A program made the translations under genes and the position numbers. From Clostridiales bacterium (GTDB lineage: Bacteria; Bacillota; Clostridia; Oscillospirales; Butyricicoccaceae): a DNA stretch of 23,433 nucleotides. A model generated the notes under the pieces. The model worked only from the letters and a program-made list of their open reading frames with translations, had not been told where the DNA came from and ran no database searches. The stretch is from positions 1,118-24,550 of the forward strand of contig JAHZFK010000008.1 in assembly GCA_019421385.1 (NCBI GenBank), in the 5' to 3' direction. Positions 22,480 through 23,433 of the stretch are shown here, in pieces. Position 1 is the first letter of the stretch, and every line of letters begins with the position of its first letter.

Positions 22480-23433
22480 CTATTTTGCGCCCTTGACCCG
22501 TTCCCAATAGGCTTTTGCGGCCTGCTCGGTCTTATTCGGGCCATAATCATAGTAATGCGCGCTTTTGATCTCGTCCGGCAGGTACTGCTGCTGCACCCAA
22601 TGGTTGGGGAAGGCGTGCGGATACTGGTAGGTCAATCCCCGACCGAGTTTGGATGCACCACCATAGTGTGCATCCTTGATATGCGCCGGGATATCGCCTG
22701 TGCGACCCGCGCGCACATCCGCCATCGCCGCGTCGATTGCCACAGCGGCGCTGTTGGACTTGGGGGCGGTCGCCATAAGGATGACCGCCTCCGCGAGCGG
22801 GATGCGCGCCTCGGGCAAACCGAGCTGGAATGCGCTGTCCACACATGCTTTGACGATCGCCGCGCACTGCGGGTATGCAAGGCCGATATCCTCGCTGGCA
22901 ATGACCAGCATACGCCGTGCTGCCGAGATCATGTCGCCCGCTTCGAGCAGGCGCGCAAGGTAGTGCAGTGCCGCATCCGGGTCTGAGCCTCGGATGGACT
23001 TTTGCAGCGCGGACAGGATATCATAATGGCTGTCGCCGTCGCGGTCGTAGCGCATGTTGGAGCGCTGCGCCGCCTGCTGCGCATCCGCTAGCGTCACGCC
23101 GTCCGCGCCCGCGCCCAGCACGAGCAGCTCGACCGCACCGAGCGCCTTTCTTACGTCTCCGCCGACCGCCTGCGCGATGTAAGCTGCGACACCATCCTCA
23201 ACGGGCGTGCCCTTGTCGCCAATGGCAAGGGAAAACGCCCGCTCGACCGCGCGCTGCATATCCGCTACCTCGATCGGTTTGAATTCAAAGACCGTGCTGC
23301 GGCTGAGTATCGCGTTATACACATAAAAATATGGGTTTTCGGTCGTAGACGCAATCAGCGTCATTTTTCCCGTCTCAATAAACTCCAGCAGGCTCTGCTG
23401 CTGCTTTTTGTTGAAATACTGGATCTCGTCCAG
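22480..23433 (-). CDS. rarA: Replication-associated recombination protein A (RarA/MgsA), 5' partial
   Basis: This AAA+ ATPase of the clamp-loader family acts at stalled replication forks. The frame runs to the window edge, so the N-terminus with Walker A is outside; 317 residues remain of a usual 420-440. The visible part starts at Walker B (LDEIQ) and continues with sensor 1 ASTTENPYF, the arginine finger in LSRSTVF, the lid (about 70-125), and the C-terminal MgsA tetramerisation domain. That domain includes SEDIGLAYPQ, MATAPKSNSA and the tail QQQYLPDEIKSAHYYDYG. The ATG at 23364 is internal. The stop is 2 bp from the S1 gene's stop, with no hairpin between. Confidence 0.94.
   Translation of the reverse strand: MDEIQYFNKKQQQSLLEFIETGKMTLIASTTENPYFYVYNAILSRSTVFEFKPIEVADMQRAVERAFSLAIGDKGTPVEDGVAAYIAQAVGGDVRKALGAVELLVLGAGADGVTLADAQQAAQRSNMRYDRDGDSHYDILSALQKSIRGSDPDAALHYLARLLEAGDMISAARRMLVIASEDIGLAYPQCAAIVKACVDSAFQLGLPEARIPLAEAVILMATAPKSNSAAVAIDAAMADVRAGRTGDIPAHIKDAHYGGASKLGRGLTYQYPHAFPNHWVQQQYLPDEIKSAHYYDYGPNKTEQAAKAYWERVKGAK

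Noticed and set aside
1..23433. CRISPR array, rRNA genes, insertion sequences
   Set aside because: No regularly spaced repeats, rRNA segments or transposase genes were seen on either strand.

Overview
The window looks like the chromosome of a moderately GC-rich, probably endospore-forming Clostridia-type Firmicute. My best guess is an Oscillospirales gut anaerobe of the Butyricicoccus/Agathobaculum kind. The evidence is strong AGGAGG ribosome-binding sites, a DUF951 protein, a CarD-type regulator, MEP-pathway isoprenoid genes, an NADP-type glutamate dehydrogenase, a spoIVFA/spoIVFB-like pair and a MarR plus heterodimeric ABC exporter cassette. Genus and species cannot be fixed from the sequence alone.

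Region 1 (about 1-3460, + strand) is the right end of an integrated mobile element. It carries the C-terminal part of a Rep protein whose superfamily 3 helicase resembles that of CRESS-DNA (circovirus-type) replicons, then a membrane-anchored FtsK/TcpA-like DNA pump, a small excisionase-like helix-turn-helix protein and a tyrosine integrase. The integrase abuts the 3' end of a tRNA-Ser(GGA) gene, the likely attachment site. The rest of the element lies left of the window.

Region 2 (3463-12580, mostly - strand) is host core genome. In transcription order, reading right to left, it holds a spoIVFA-like M23 protein and a spoIVFB-like M50 protease behind a good sigma-E-type promoter, then carD, ispD-ispF, and a complete branched-chain amino acid ABC importer (livK, H, M, G, F) ending in a cytidylate-kinase-like gene. 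The tRNA-Ser follows with its own promoter and terminator.

Region 3 (12716-19056) holds gdhA (-) with a run of hairpins behind it, a small MGMT-family protein (+), and a marR-ABC-ABC operon (+) for a heterodimeric exporter with one degenerate ATP site.

Region 4 (19071-23433) holds a - strand operon of DUF951, a uridine-phosphorylase-like gene and a MATE exporter, then a + strand S1-domain RNA-binding protein that converges, 2 bp apart, with a rarA gene cut by the window edge.

The most unusual part is the element at the left. A circovirus-like Rep helicase is coupled by an 8-bp overlap to an FtsK-type pump and sits with Xis and Int at a tRNA. This resembles the layout of actinobacterial integrative conjugative elements, but in a Firmicute-like genome.
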